Assembly: GCF_014648855.1 (NCBI RefSeq)
Contig: NZ_BMRX01000006.1
Coordinates: 310,001-374,000 of the forward strand
Length of the DNA stretch: 64,000 bases
Source: Streptomyces parvulus
Lineage (GTDB): Bacteria > Actinomycetota > Actinomycetes > Streptomycetales > Streptomycetaceae
Direction: 5' to 3'
Part shown: positions 1 to 8,749 of the stretch, one piece after another
Numbering within the stretch: the first letter of the stretch is position 1
Layout: each line of letters starts with the position of its first letter
Translations under genes and position numbers: made by a program
The notes under the pieces: model-generated
What the model saw: the letters and a program-made list of their open reading frames with translations, nothing else
What the model was told of the DNA's origin: nothing
Databases searched by the model: none

Positions 1-1031
1 GTGACCGTGAGCCGCACGCGGTCCGCGCCGCCCGACACCGCGATCTCGCAGCGGCTCGCCCCGCTGTGCCGCACGACGTTGGTGACCGCCTCCCGCACCA
101 CCCACCCCAGCAGCGCCTCGGCCTGCGGCGGCAGCGGCGGGCCCGAGCGGTGGACCACCGGCTCCACGTCCGCCGCGGCCAGCGCCGAACGGGCCCGTTC
201 CAGCTCGGTCCCCAGGCTGCCCTCCCGGTATCCGGTGACCGCCTCCCTGACCTCCGTCAGCGCCTGCCGCCCGACCGCCTCGATGTCGGTGATCTGGGTC
301 AGCGCGGCGTCCAGGTCGCGCCGCGCCAGACGCCGGGCCGCCTCCGACTTGACCACGATCACGGACAGGGTGTGCCCGAGCAGGTCGTGCAGGTCCCGGG
401 AGAAGCGCAGCCGCTCCTCCGCCACCGCCCGCGTCGCCAGTTCCTCCCGGGCCGCGCGCAGTTCCCGTACGGCGTCGGACAGGCCCAGGATCGCGGCCGT
501 CACCATCGTCGACAGGAAGGTCCCGTAGGCGATGTTCAGGCCGGTCCAGCCGTCCTTGATCCCGGCCACGATCCCCGCCGCGGCGGCCAGCGTCCAGCCC
601 CAGCGGCCCAGCCACCGGCCGCGCAGCGCCGCGCCCGCCGCGAGGCCGAGCAGCGGGAAGAACAGCAGCCAGCTGCCGCCGTAGGCGAGGGCGAGGGCGC
701 AGGTCACGAGGGCCATCGCGGCCAGGGCCAGCCGGGTCGACGGCGACTCGCGCCGCTCCTTGTCGAAGGACCGGAAGGTCACGTAGATGTAGAGCGAGTT
801 GAAGACGAGCAGCCCCAGGCCGCCGATCCAGGGGCTGGACGCGCGGCCCTGGACGATGTTGGCCAGGCTGCCCAGGCCCATCAGCAGCCAGGGCAGCAGC
901 GCGAAACCGGTGGGCGGCGGACCGACCCGCTCCTGGCGTCCGTCCCGCTCGGCCGGGCCGGACTGCCGCGCCAACTGCCACGCGTCCAGTCGGCACGAGA
1001 CCCTCCGCAGCCGTCCTCCGGTCCCGGTCAT
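1..1031 (-). CDS. Two-component sensor histidine kinase (3' end outside window)
   Basis: Membrane sensor kinase of the HisKA_3 (DesK/NarL-partner) type that autophosphorylates on His and passes phosphate to a response regulator. Read on the minus strand, the N-terminal half has several hydrophobic segments. The H-box FSRDLHDLLGHTLSVI follows, then a coiled dimerisation region and the start of the ATPase domain with N-box VREAVTNVVRHSGA. The sequence runs off position 1, so the G-boxes and the partner regulator are not seen. I chose the ATG at 1031 because GGAAGGGAG lies about 9 nt upstream. An in-frame ATG at 1253 would add 74 Arg/Ala-rich residues without a clear ribosome site. The ligand is unknown. 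Confidence 0.85.
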   Translation of the reverse strand, partial: MTGTGGRLRRVSCRLDAWQLARQSGPAERDGRQERVGPPPTGFALLPWLLMGLGSLANIVQGRASSPWIGGLGLLVFNSLYIYVTFRSFDKERRESPSTRLALAAMALVTCALALAYGGSWLLFFPLLGLAAGAALRGRWLGRWGWTLAAAAGIVAGIKDGWTGLNIAYGTFLSTMVTAAILGLSDAVRELRAAREELATRAVAEERLRFSRDLHDLLGHTLSVIVVKSEAARRLARRDLDAALTQITDIEAVGRQALTEVREAVTGYREGSLGTELERARSALAAADVEPVVHRSGPPLPPQAEALLGWVVREAVTNVVRHSGASRCEIAVSGGADRVRLTV

Positions 1032-1394
1032 CGCCCCCGGCTCCCTTCCTCGGTCGTCCACGTGCCCGGCCGCCTGCCCGCGCCGCGCCGGCGGGACCGC
1101 GCGGCGTATGCCGAACGCGGGCCGCCGGGCCGTCCGTACGAGAATCGCACCCGCCCCGGGCGCGTCGCCGTACCCGGCGCGCACCTCGTCGTGCGTACCG
1201 TCCGCCGCCCGCTCGGAGGGGGCGGCTCTCCCGGTGCCCGCTGTCACTGTCATGCCGATGACGCTACGGAGCCGGCGGGGGCGGGCGGCAGATGCGGTTG
1301 TCCGGAGTAGGGGAGGACGAATGTCACGGGTGCGGCGCGTCCCGTACGGTCGAGGCCGCCGGTGATCGTCCACGTGACGGGAGGAAGGGACCCC
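1032..1394. promoter_or_regulatory. Divergent intergenic region between sensor kinase and MaoC gene
   Basis: About 360 nt without a gene under the chosen starts. It holds the alternative 5' extension of the kinase (1032-1253) and must contain divergent promoters. I see no convincing operator. The MaoC ribosome site, GGGAGGAAGGG, is at its right end. Confidence 0.4.
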
Positions 1395-2273
1395 ATGCCC
1401 ATCGACGCGGCCGCCGCACTCGCCGCCCCGCCCGACGTCCGCGAACTCGCCTGGGACCACCAGGACGTCCTGCTCTACCACCTCGGGATCGGCGCCGGAC
1501 CGCCCGCCACCGACACCCGCGAGCTGCGCTACACCCTGGAGTCCCGGCTGCACGTGCTGCCGAGCTTCGCGACGGTGGCGGGCGGCGGCCCGCCCGGGGT
1601 GATCCGCGCGCTGTCCGTGCCGGGCGTCGACGTCGACCTCGCCCGCGTCCTGCACGCCGGGCAGGGGCTGCGCACGCTCCGCCCGGTCCCGGTGCGCGGC
1701 CGGGCGACGGCGTCGTCGTGGATCGTCTCCGTGTACGACAAGGGCACGTCGGCCGTCCTCGTGCTGCGCACCGACGTCTCCGACGCGGCCGGGCCGCTGT
1801 GGACCGAGGAGGCGGAGGTCTTCGTGCGCGGCGAGGGCGGCTGGGGTGGTGAGCGGGGGCCGTCCTGGGGCCCCGCGTCACCGCCGGACACGGAACCCGA
1901 TCAGGTCGCCGCACTGCCGGTACGCGAGGAACAGGCCCTGCTCTACCGCCTCTCCGGCGACTGGAACCCCCTCCACGCCGACCCGGGGTTCGCCGCGCGC
2001 GCCGGCTTCGACCGGCCCGTCCTGCACGGGCTGTGCACCTACGGCGGCACGCTCAAGTCGGTCGTGGACACGCTGCTGGACGGTGACGTGACGCGGGTGG
2101 GCGAGTACCGCGCGCGGTTCGTCGGGGTGGTGTACCCGGGGGAGGCGCTGCGGGTGCGGATGTGGCGGCCGGTCGCGGCCGGGGCGGGCGGCGGGCCGGT
2201 GCGCGTGGCGGTCGGCGCCGTCGAGCGGGACGACGCCCCGGTCCTCGCCGGCACCGTCGTGACGTACGGCTGA
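1395..2273 (+). CDS. MaoC-like dehydratase / 2-enoyl-CoA hydratase family protein
   Basis: Hot-dog fold protein of 292 residues, the length of the double-hot-dog hydratase-2 type that hydrates trans-2-enoyl-CoA to (R)-3-hydroxyacyl-CoA. The C-terminal half carries the hydratase-2 motif LSGDWNPLHADPGFAARAGF, with the catalytic Asp and His, followed by RPVLHGLC. The N-terminal half resembles the substrate-binding repeat. ATG 1395 is preceded by GGGAGGAAGGG. An upstream in-frame start at 1362 has no such site. The gene stands alone and is divergent from the sensor kinase, so the acyl-CoA substrate cannot be told from context. Confidence 0.85.
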   Translation: MPIDAAAALAAPPDVRELAWDHQDVLLYHLGIGAGPPATDTRELRYTLESRLHVLPSFATVAGGGPPGVIRALSVPGVDVDLARVLHAGQGLRTLRPVPVRGRATASSWIVSVYDKGTSAVLVLRTDVSDAAGPLWTEEAEVFVRGEGGWGGERGPSWGPASPPDTEPDQVAALPVREEQALLYRLSGDWNPLHADPGFAARAGFDRPVLHGLCTYGGTLKSVVDTLLDGDVTRVGEYRARFVGVVYPGEALRVRMWRPVAAGAGGGPVRVAVGAVERDDAPVLAGTVVTYG

Positions 2274-2279
2274 CGACGA

Positions 2280-2311
2280 CGGCCCCGTCCGCCGGATGAC
2301 GTACGGGGCCG
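2280..2311. terminator. Hairpin downstream of the MaoC gene
   Basis: CGGCCCCGT and ACGGGGCCG form a 9-bp perfect stem around a 14-nt loop, 7 nt after the MaoC stop codon. There is no U tract, as is usual in Streptomyces. Confidence 0.6.
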
Positions 2312-2362
2312 CGGCCGCCTGCCTGCTGTTCTCCTGCGTGTGCGTCGTGCCTCGGCGTGCCG

Positions 2363-2530
2363 TCAGGCCGCCGTCCCGGATTCCTCGGACGGCTTGCGGT
2401 GACGGCCCCGCGGGGTCGCCGCGGCCTCCTGACTGGAGACCGGCCCGCGGTGCTTGCCGTGGCCGGTGTCGGTCTCGGAAACGTCGGCACCGGCGGCCTG
2501 CATCGGCTGGGTCGTGCTGGTGTCGTTCAT
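2363..2530 (-). CDS. Small hydrophilic protein of unknown function, 55 aa
   Basis: A short frame starting MNDTSTTQPMQ and ending PSEESGTAA. It is rich in Thr, Ser, Glu and His/Lys, with no hydrophobic segment, and looks intrinsically disordered. The ribosome site is weak (GGGGTG about 12 nt before the ATG). It has its own space between a terminator and an AT-richer gap, which argues for a real gene. I do not recognise the family. It could be a spurious frame, and conservation of the reading frame in other Streptomyces would decide. Confidence 0.5.
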   Translation of the reverse strand: MNDTSTTQPMQAAGADVSETDTGHGKHRGPVSSQEAAATPRGRHRKPSEESGTAA

Positions 2531-2627
2531 CGGAAGGAATTCACCCCGTCAACATGATCTTTCTTACAGCCGGGCGAGTGTAACCGGCACCCCGCGGCCC
2601 GAATCCAGGCGGCCACGCCAACCGGCA

Positions 2628-3884
2628 CTACTTCGTTACACGCCGTCCCAGCGGGGCCTGTTGCAGGGGTACGGGCCGGGGCGGACGGGGCGCCGCTTCG
2701 TCCTCTTCCTGCGGGCCGTCTCCTTGCGCCCCGCCCCCCGGTCGGCCTCCGGGCCCCTCCCGCGTCCCGTCGCCCGGCCCCTCGCCGGACCCGTCCGAAG
2801 CCGCCTCCCCGATCCCGTCCGAAGCCGCTCCCCCGACCCCGCCCGGGGCCGCCTCCCCGGCCCCGCGCGGGGTCAGCCGGGCCACGCCGCAGGGCAGTTG
2901 CGGGGTGGAGCACGGCAGCCGCAGCTCCCCGTCCGGCGTCCACAGCCCGGCCCCCGCCAACCATCCCTCGGGCGCCGGGAGATGACGCACCCGCCGCTCC
3001 GCCGGCCGCCACACCCCGACCCAGCTGCCGAACGGGCCGTCGACCCGCAGCGCCACCGCGCACCGCTCCGGCGTCAGCGCCTGCCCCGGCTGGATCGCGA
3101 ACGGCGTCACCACGCAGTCGGGCAGGTGCAGGCACTCGGGGAAGCGCACCGGCAGTGCGCTGCCCAGCACCCCCCAGCCCAGTCGCTCCCGCCCCGGCGA
3201 GGGCGCGTCCGAACGGATCAGCACCAGCCCGCTGTCGGGGTCGGCCAGCAGTATCCGGTCGTCGCTGTCCGGGGCGATCTGGAGCAGCGGCGAGACCTCG
3301 CCGTCCCGTTCCAGGTCGACCGCGACCGCCTTCACCCGACCGCCGGTCTCCCGGTCCAGGGCGAGTATCCGGCCCCCGCCGTCCAGCCAGACCCCGCCCG
3401 AGCAGCGGCCGGGGATCTCGGCCAGCCGCTCGGGCCCGAAGGCCGCGCCCGCGACCTGCCACAGCACCGTCGCCCGCGGACCGACGGCGAGGGCGTACGC
3501 CCGCTCACCGCCCGGGACCGGCGGCAGCAGCCGTACGCCGGTGGTGTCCGGCGGGCACTCCACCGCGCCGAGCGGCAGCTCGCCGGTGCCCGGGCCGGTC
3601 GGGTACAGCAGCGAGAAGAGGTGCCGCCCGGCCGCGACGCGGTGCACCAGGACCCGCCCGTCGGCCATCGGCTGCACCTCGGTGCCGGGCTCCTCCGGCT
3701 GGTTGCCGGGCAGTGGCACCGCGTACGGCTCGGGGCCGTCCAGGGTCCAGCGCTCCGGGTACCAGGAGTCCCCGCGCCGGGCGAGGCGCGCGGCGTAGGC
3801 GCCCTCCGCGGTGATGCCGCAGCCCGGCCGCGGTGCCCCGTCGTTCCCGGACTCCGCGGAAGGCTCGATCGCACAGGCCGTCAT
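2628..3884 (-). CDS. Uncharacterised conserved protein, 418 aa, probably beta-propeller-like
   Basis: Start ATG 3884 is set by GGAGGTGACC at the ideal distance. The first 330 residues contain repeated beta-rich blocks with Trp/Asp/Gly turns (for example GRILALDRETGG and DRILLADPDSGLVLIRSD), which suggests a WD40/NHL-like propeller. The last 90 residues are Gly/Ala/Pro/Glu-rich low complexity with repeats of the type GEAASDG and end in a basic tail. There is no signal peptide or membrane segment. The gene is divergent from the Nif3-like gene across 223 nt. Function unknown; the propeller assignment is inference from pattern only. Confidence 0.7.
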   Translation of the reverse strand: MTACAIEPSAESGNDGAPRPGCGITAEGAYAARLARRGDSWYPERWTLDGPEPYAVPLPGNQPEEPGTEVQPMADGRVLVHRVAAGRHLFSLLYPTGPGTGELPLGAVECPPDTTGVRLLPPVPGGERAYALAVGPRATVLWQVAGAAFGPERLAEIPGRCSGGVWLDGGGRILALDRETGGRVKAVAVDLERDGEVSPLLQIAPDSDDRILLADPDSGLVLIRSDAPSPGRERLGWGVLGSALPVRFPECLHLPDCVVTPFAIQPGQALTPERCAVALRVDGPFGSWVGVWRPAERRVRHLPAPEGWLAGAGLWTPDGELRLPCSTPQLPCGVARLTPRGAGEAAPGGVGGAASDGIGEAASDGSGEGPGDGTREGPGGRPGGGAQGDGPQEEDEAAPRPPRPVPLQQAPLGRRVTK

Positions 3885-3953
3885 GGTTCGGTCACCTCCG
3901 GCGACGAAGCTAGTTTTCGCACGCACGGGCGGGGGACCGGCCGCCGGACCCAT

Positions 3954-3967
3954 CACACGTACGTGTG
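3954..3967. promoter_or_regulatory. 14-bp perfect palindrome in the 2628-3884 / nif3-like divergent promoter region
   Basis: CACACGTACGTGTG is an uninterrupted palindrome lying 70 nt before the minus-strand start at 3884 and 140 nt before the plus-strand start at 4108. It is a plausible dimeric repressor site. Confidence 0.45.
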
Positions 3968-4094
3968 TCACAGGAACGATTCGCCTGAGGAGGACGAGAG
4001 GTGTGTGCTGTGCCGGAGCCGGACCGCGGCGGGCTCGGCGCGGGGGTGCGCGGGCGGCTCCGGGCGACGGGTACAAGGCCACAGAACCTCCAGG

Positions 4095-4107
4095 TAGCCT
4101 TGCCTGC
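4095..4107 (+). promoter_or_regulatory. -10 element TAGCCT of a probably leaderless transcript
   Basis: TAGCCT ends 7 nt before the GTG at 4108. No Shine-Dalgarno is present, so transcription probably starts at the GTG itself. The same arrangement recurs at several other genes in the window. Confidence 0.5.
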
Positions 4108-4974
4108 GTGCCCCGTCTGTCAGAAGTCATCGCCGCGCTGGAGAACCTGTGGCCCGCCGAGCGGGCCGAGGCCTGGGACGCGGTCGGCACCGTCGTGGGC
4201 GAGCCCGGCCGGGAGGTCTCGCGGGTCCTGTTCGCCGTCGACCCCGTCCAGGAGATCGCCGACGAGGCCGTGAACCTCGGCGCCGGCCTGCTCGTCACCC
4301 ACCACCCGCTCTATCTGCGGGGGACGACGACGGTCGCCGCCACCACCGCCAAGGGCCGCGTGGTGCACACCCTCATCAAGAACGACGTCGCCCTGCACGT
4401 CGCCCACACCAACGCCGACTCCGCCGACCCCGGCGTCTCCGACGCGCTCGCCGGCGCCCTCGGCCTGCGCGTCGTACGGCCCCTGGTGCCCGACCCGGCC
4501 GACCCGGACGGGCGCCGCGGCCTCGGCAGGGTGTGCGAGCCGGAACACCCCATGACCGTGCGGGAGCTGGCCGCCCGCGCCGCCGAGCGGCTGCCCGCCA
4601 CCGCGCAGGGCATCCGCGTCGCCGGCGACCCCGGGGCGACGGTCCGCACGGTCGCCGTCAGCGGCGGCTCCGGCGACAGCCTCTTCGACCACGTGCGGGC
4701 GGCCGGCGTCGACGCCTTCCTCACCGCGGACCTGCGCCACCACCCGGTGTCCGAGTTCGCCGCGGACCGCGCCGACAGCCCTCTCGCGCTGCTCGACGCG
4801 GCGCACTGGGCCACCGAGTGGCCCTGGTGCGAGCTGGCCGCAGCCCAGCTCGACGAGATCTCCGACCGACGCGGCTGGGACCTCAGGGTCCACGTCTCGA
4901 AGACGGTCACCGACCCCTGGACCGCCCACGCGGCGTCCGCCCCGACCTCCGACTCACTGGGAGCCCCCAACTGA
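4108..4974 (+). CDS. Nif3-like dinuclear metal centre protein
   Basis: Member of the NIF3/YbgI family, often labelled GTP cyclohydrolase 1 type 2 homologue. The physiological role is unsettled. It is 288 residues, within the family range. The metal ligands are visible: VTHHPLYL near residue 68, HVAHTNADSAD near 97, and the C-terminal DAAHWATEWP that closes the dinuclear site. The start is taken as GTG 4108 because a -10 hexamer sits 7 nt upstream. Sequence further upstream in frame looks noncoding. It is the first gene of a three-gene run with the zinc-ribbon protein (4-nt overlap) and the RNase H fusion. Confidence 0.9.
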   Translation: MPRLSEVIAALENLWPAERAEAWDAVGTVVGEPGREVSRVLFAVDPVQEIADEAVNLGAGLLVTHHPLYLRGTTTVAATTAKGRVVHTLIKNDVALHVAHTNADSADPGVSDALAGALGLRVVRPLVPDPADPDGRRGLGRVCEPEHPMTVRELAARAAERLPATAQGIRVAGDPGATVRTVAVSGGSGDSLFDHVRAAGVDAFLTADLRHHPVSEFAADRADSPLALLDAAHWATEWPWCELAAAQLDEISDRRGWDLRVHVSKTVTDPWTAHAASAPTSDSLGAPN

Positions 4975-5714
4975 AAGCCGCGCCCGCCGACCAGATCCGA
5001 CTCCTCGACGTCCAGGGCCTCGACGTCAAGCTCCAGCAGCTCGCGCACCGGCGCCGGTCGCTGCCCGAGCACACCGAGATCGAGTCGCTGACCAAGGACC
5101 TCACCCAGCTGCGCGACCTGCTCGTGGCCGCGCAGACCGAGGAGAGCGACTGCTCCCGCGAGCAGACCAAGGCGGAGCAGGACGTGGACCAGGTGCGCCA
5201 GCGCGCCACCCGCGACCAGCAGCGCCTGGACTCCGGCGCCGTCACCTCGCCGAAGGACCTGGAGAACCTCCAGCGCGAGATCGCCTCCCTCGCCAAGCGC
5301 CAGGGCGACCTCGAGGACGTCGTCCTGGAGGTGATGGAGCGCCGCGAGTCCGCCCAGGAGCGGGTCGCCGAGCTGACCGAGCGGGTCGGCGCGGTCCAGG
5401 GCAAGATCGACGACGCCACTGCCCGCCGGGACGCGGCCGTCGAGGACCTGGACGGCGAGACCGCCTCGGTGACCAAGGAGCGCGAGGTCATCGCCGGCTC
5501 GGTCCCCGACGACCTGCTCAAGCTCTACGACAAGCTGCGCCAGCAGCAGGGCGGCGTCGGCGCGGCCAAGCTGTACCAGCGCAGCTGCCAGGGATGCCGC
5601 CAGGAGCTGGCCATCACCGAGCTGAGCGAGATCCGCTCGACGGCGCCCGACACCGTCGTACGCTGCGAGAACTGCCGCCGCATCCTGGTGCGCACGGCCG
5701 ACTCCGGGCTGTAG
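4971..5714 (+). CDS. C4-type zinc ribbon, coiled-coil protein
   Basis: A 247-residue actinobacterial protein. Residues about 10-190 form a long Glu/Gln/Arg-rich coiled coil, and the C-terminus has a zinc ribbon with C-x2-C (CQGC) and C-x2-C (CENC) knuckles. This matches the family next to Nif3-like genes and is probably nucleic-acid associated. The only start that keeps the conserved N-terminus (KAAPADQIRLLDVQ) is CTG at 4971. It overlaps the Nif3 stop as CTGA and follows GGGAG by 8 nt. The next in-frame GTG would remove about 40 residues. This implies a non-canonical start by translational coupling. Confidence 0.85.
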   Translation: MKAAPADQIRLLDVQGLDVKLQQLAHRRRSLPEHTEIESLTKDLTQLRDLLVAAQTEESDCSREQTKAEQDVDQVRQRATRDQQRLDSGAVTSPKDLENLQREIASLAKRQGDLEDVVLEVMERRESAQERVAELTERVGAVQGKIDDATARRDAAVEDLDGETASVTKEREVIAGSVPDDLLKLYDKLRQQQGGVGAAKLYQRSCQGCRQELAITELSEIRSTAPDTVVRCENCRRILVRTADSGL

Positions 5715-5725
5715 GGGCCGGATCG

Positions 5726-7231
5726 GTGGACGCGTCGGCCGGTGCGGTGCGGGAGTTCGTCGTCGAGGCCGACGGCGGGTCGCGGGGCAACCCGGGGCCC
5801 GCGGGCTACGGCGCGGTGGTGCTGGACGCGGCGAGCGGCGAGTCCCTCGTCGAGGCCGCCGAGTACCTGGGCGTCGTCACCAACAACGTGGCCGAGTACC
5901 GGGGGCTGCTGGCCGGGCTGCGGGCGGCCAGGGAGCTGGACCCGGACGCGCGCGTGCACGTGCGGATGGACTCCAAGCTCGTCGTCGAGCAGATGTCGGG
6001 ACGCTGGAAGATCAAGCACCCCGACATGAAGCCGCTGGCGGCCGAGGCGGCCCGTATCTTCCCGCCGGGCCGGGTGACCTACGAGTGGATCCCCCGCGCC
6101 GAGAACAAGCACGCCGACCGCCTGGCCAACGAGGCGATGGACGCGGGCGCGCGCGGCGAGCGGTGGTCACCGGCCGACTCGACGGCGGAACTGGACGCGG
6201 GGGGCGCCGCCGGGCGTCGCGCGCGGGGGGCCCGTACCGGGGACGAGCGGGAGACCGGTGCCGCCGCCGACGAGCGGGCCGCCGAGGGCGTGGGTGCCGG
6301 TGCCCGGGCCGGGGGCACCCCTTCGCTCTCCGCGCGTGCCGGCACGGAGGGTGCCCCGAGGGCCGGTGCCGGGGAGCGTGTCGGCCCGACCGCTCCCGCC
6401 GACGACGAGGACGCCCCTTCGACCTCCGCGCGTGCCGACGCGGAGCGCGCCCGTACCGGAGCCGTGGCGGACGCTGCCCGTGCCGGGGGTGGTGCGGAGG
6501 GCTCCCGTACCGGAGCCGTCGCGGAATCCTCCCGTGCCGGAGCCGGCGAGGCAGACGTGCGGGCCGCCAGGACCGTGGCGTCGCCCGGCTGGGGACCCCC
6601 CGACATGGGCGCCCCCGCCACCTTCGTCCTCCTGCGGCACGGCGAGACGCCTCTCACCCCGCAGAAGCGGTTCTCCGGCAACGGTGGCAGCGACCCGTCC
6701 CTGTCGTCCGTCGGCCGGGAGCAGGCCGAGCGGGTCGCCGCGAGCCTGGCCCGGCGCGGCACGATCCAGGCCGTCGTCGCCTCGCCCCTGGCCCGCACCC
6801 GCGAGACCGCCGGCATCGTCGCCGCCCGCCTCGGCCTGGAGGTCACGGTCGAGGAAGGCCTGCGCGAGACCGACTTCGGCGCCTGGGAGGGGCTCACCTT
6901 CGGCGAGGTGCGCGAGCGGTACCCCGCCGACCTGGACGCCTGGCTGGCGTCCCCGGACGCGCGGCCGACCGGCGGCGGCGAGAGCTTCGCCGCGACCGGC
7001 GCGCGCGTCGCCGCCACCCGCGACAAGCTGGTCTCCGCCTACGCGGGCCGCACCGTGCTGCTGGTCTCGCACGTGACACCGATCAAGACGTTCCTGCGGC
7101 TGGCCCTGGGCGCACCGCCCGAGTCGCTGTTCCGGATGGAGCTGTCCGCGGCCTCACTGTCGGTCGTCGCCCACTACGCCGACGGCGGTGCGAGCGTCCG
7201 CCTGTTCAACGAGACGTCGCACCTGCGCTGA
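5726..7231 (+). CDS. Bifunctional RNase HI / acid phosphatase
   Basis: Fusion of two enzymes, 501 residues. The N-terminal RNase HI domain (about 8-140) cleaves RNA in RNA-DNA hybrids and shows the acidic set in VEADGGSRGNPG, NVAEYRGLL, RMDSKLVVEQM and ENKHADRLANE. The C-terminal histidine-phosphatase domain (about 300-500) has FVLLRHGET and SHVTPIK. The two-domain architecture is known from S. coelicolor SCO2299. Between them lies an Ala/Gly/Arg-rich linker of about 150 residues containing an 18-residue repeat. Start GTG 5726 follows GGGGCCGG; an in-frame GTG at 5747 is the alternative. The 3' end overlaps the convergent eda gene by 26 nt. Confidence 0.92.
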   Translation: MDASAGAVREFVVEADGGSRGNPGPAGYGAVVLDAASGESLVEAAEYLGVVTNNVAEYRGLLAGLRAARELDPDARVHVRMDSKLVVEQMSGRWKIKHPDMKPLAAEAARIFPPGRVTYEWIPRAENKHADRLANEAMDAGARGERWSPADSTAELDAGGAAGRRARGARTGDERETGAAADERAAEGVGAGARAGGTPSLSARAGTEGAPRAGAGERVGPTAPADDEDAPSTSARADAERARTGAVADAARAGGGAEGSRTGAVAESSRAGAGEADVRAARTVASPGWGPPDMGAPATFVLLRHGETPLTPQKRFSGNGGSDPSLSSVGREQAERVAASLARRGTIQAVVASPLARTRETAGIVAARLGLEVTVEEGLRETDFGAWEGLTFGEVRERYPADLDAWLASPDARPTGGGESFAATGARVAATRDKLVSAYAGRTVLLVSHVTPIKTFLRLALGAPPESLFRMELSAASLSVVAHYADGGASVRLFNETSHLR

Positions 7232-7868
7232 GCGCCGCCGCCTCCCGGGCCAGCGCCTCCACGCGCCCCCAGTCCCGGCCGGCCACGGCATCCTTCGGCA
7301 GCATCCAACTGCCGCCGACGCAGCCGACGTTGGGCAGCGCCAGATAGTCCGGGGCGGAGCCGGGGCCGATGCCGCCGGTCGGGCAGAAGCGGGCCTGCGG
7401 CAGGGGTGCGGCCAGCGCCTTCAGGTAGGCGGTGCCGCCCGCGGCCTCGGCCGGGAAGAACTTCATCTCCCGCACCCCGCGCTCCAGCAGCGCCACCACC
7501 TCCGAGGTGGTCGACACCCCCGGCAGGAAGGGCACCCCGGACGACCGCATCGCGTCCAGCAGGACGTCCGTCCACCCCGGGCTCACCAGGAACCGCGCCC
7601 CGGCCGCGACGACCTCGCCGACCTGGTCCGGCGTGATGACGGTGCCCGCGCCGACCACCGCGCCCGGCACCTCGCCGGCGATGGCGCGGATCGCGTCCAC
7701 CGCCACCGGCGTCCGCAGCGTCACCTCGATCGCGGGCAGCCCGCCGGCGACCAGCGCCCGGGCGAGGGGCACGGCGTCGGCGAGGTCGTCGACGACCACG
7801 ACGGGCACGACGGGGGCGAGGTCCAGCACCGAGGGGGCGGCGGGGGAGGAGGGCAGCGGAGAACTCAT
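7206..7868 (-). CDS. eda: KDPG/KHG aldolase (2-keto-3-deoxy-6-phosphogluconate aldolase)
   Basis: Class I aldolase of 220 residues that splits 2-keto-3-deoxy-6-phosphogluconate, or 4-hydroxy-2-oxoglutarate, into pyruvate and an aldehyde in the cytosol. Seen: the catalytic Glu region AIEVTLRTP, the Schiff-base Lys in MKFFPAEA, and the phosphate loop FCPTGGI. ATG 7868 gives the usual length. It is the last gene of a minus-strand run after YaaA (71-nt gap). No edd (6-phosphogluconate dehydratase) is nearby, so a complete Entner-Doudoroff route is not implied. Confidence 0.9.
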   Translation of the reverse strand: MSSPLPSSPAAPSVLDLAPVVPVVVVDDLADAVPLARALVAGGLPAIEVTLRTPVAVDAIRAIAGEVPGAVVGAGTVITPDQVGEVVAAGARFLVSPGWTDVLLDAMRSSGVPFLPGVSTTSEVVALLERGVREMKFFPAEAAGGTAYLKALAAPLPQARFCPTGGIGPGSAPDYLALPNVGCVGGSWMLPKDAVAGRDWGRVEALAREAAALSAGATSR

Positions 7869-7939
7869 GCCCTCATCGTGCCGTCGCGGCGCACGACGCG
7901 CAACGCGCGTTGCGTTATCTGCAACGACTGGGTCGGCGC

Positions 7940-8722
7940 TCAGTGAATCTCGTCCACCAGCACGTCCAGCGACCACGGCCGCCCCGCCTTCGCGGGCGCC
8001 TCGGCCTCCACCTCGTACCCGAGGTCCCGCACCACCTCCACCAGCTCCGCCGGACCGGCGGGCGCGCTCCCGGAGGCCAGCAGGCTCCGCACGATCCGCC
8101 CCTTGGTCGCCTTGTTGAAGTGGCTGACCACCTTCCGCGTCGGCGCGTGCAGCACCCGCACGGTCGCGGTCCGCTCGGCGACCCGCCCCTTCGGCTTCCA
8201 GGCCGCCGCGTACGCCGACGAGCGCAGGTCCAGGACCAGACTCTCCCCGGCGGCCTCGGGCAGCACCTCGGCCATCGGCGCCCGCCAGTACGCGCCCAGC
8301 GCCCCGAGTCCCGGCAGCTTCACGCCCATCGAGCACCGGTAGGAGGGGATCCGGTCGGTCACCCGCACGGCACCCCACAGCCCGGAGAACACCAGCAGCG
8401 ACCGGGCCGCCCGCCGCTTGGCCGCCGCGTCGAGCGAGGCCAGGTCCAGCGCGTCGTACAGCACGCCGGTGTAGATCTCCCCGGCCGGCCGGGCGCCCGC
8501 CGTCAGCAGCTCCGCGTTCTTGGCGACCTCGCCGCGCAGCCCCTCGCTCAGCCCCAGCACCTCGCGCGCCTTCTCCTCGTCGCCGGCGCACAGGTCGACG
8601 AGTTCGGCGAGTACGGTCTCGCGGGCCGCGGTCAGCCCCGGCAGCGACAACGAGTCCGTCTTCAGCGGGGCTCCCCGGCCGGACGCGGCCTTCCCCTCGG
8701 ACGGCGGCAGCAGGACAAGCAC
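7940..8722 (-). CDS. yaaA: YaaA family peroxide-stress protein (DUF328)
   Basis: Cytosolic protein of 260 residues. E. coli YaaA lowers free iron and protects DNA during hydrogen-peroxide stress. The N-terminal signature [11 protein letters not shown] and the later blocks [20 protein letters not shown] and [11 protein letters not shown] are typical. Two GTG codons compete. The one at 8722 has AAGGAG 5 nt upstream and gives the standard N-terminus. The one at 8728 would overlap that site. It is 27 nt downstream of the membrane-protein gene and likely co-transcribed with the MerR regulator. Confidence 0.88.
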   Translation of the reverse strand: MLVLLPPSEGKAASGRGAPLKTDSLSLPGLTAARETVLAELVDLCAGDEEKAREVLGLSEGLRGEVAKNAELLTAGARPAGEIYTGVLYDALDLASLDAAAKRRAARSLLVFSGLWGAVRVTDRIPSYRCSMGVKLPGLGALGAYWRAPMAEVLPEAAGESLVLDLRSSAYAAAWKPKGRVAERTATVRVLHAPTRKVVSHFNKATKGRIVRSLLASGSAPAGPAELVEVVRDLGYEVEAEAPAKAGRPWSLDVLVDEIH

Positions 8723-8749
8723 AGGCACTCCTTCGATCCAAGCTCCAGG

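Noticed and set aside
2454..4097. Long plus-strand frame opposite the 418-aa gene
   Set aside because: It is Arg/Pro/Gly-rich, a typical GC-rich shadow; the minus-strand frame has a proper start, ribosome site and domain-like sequence.
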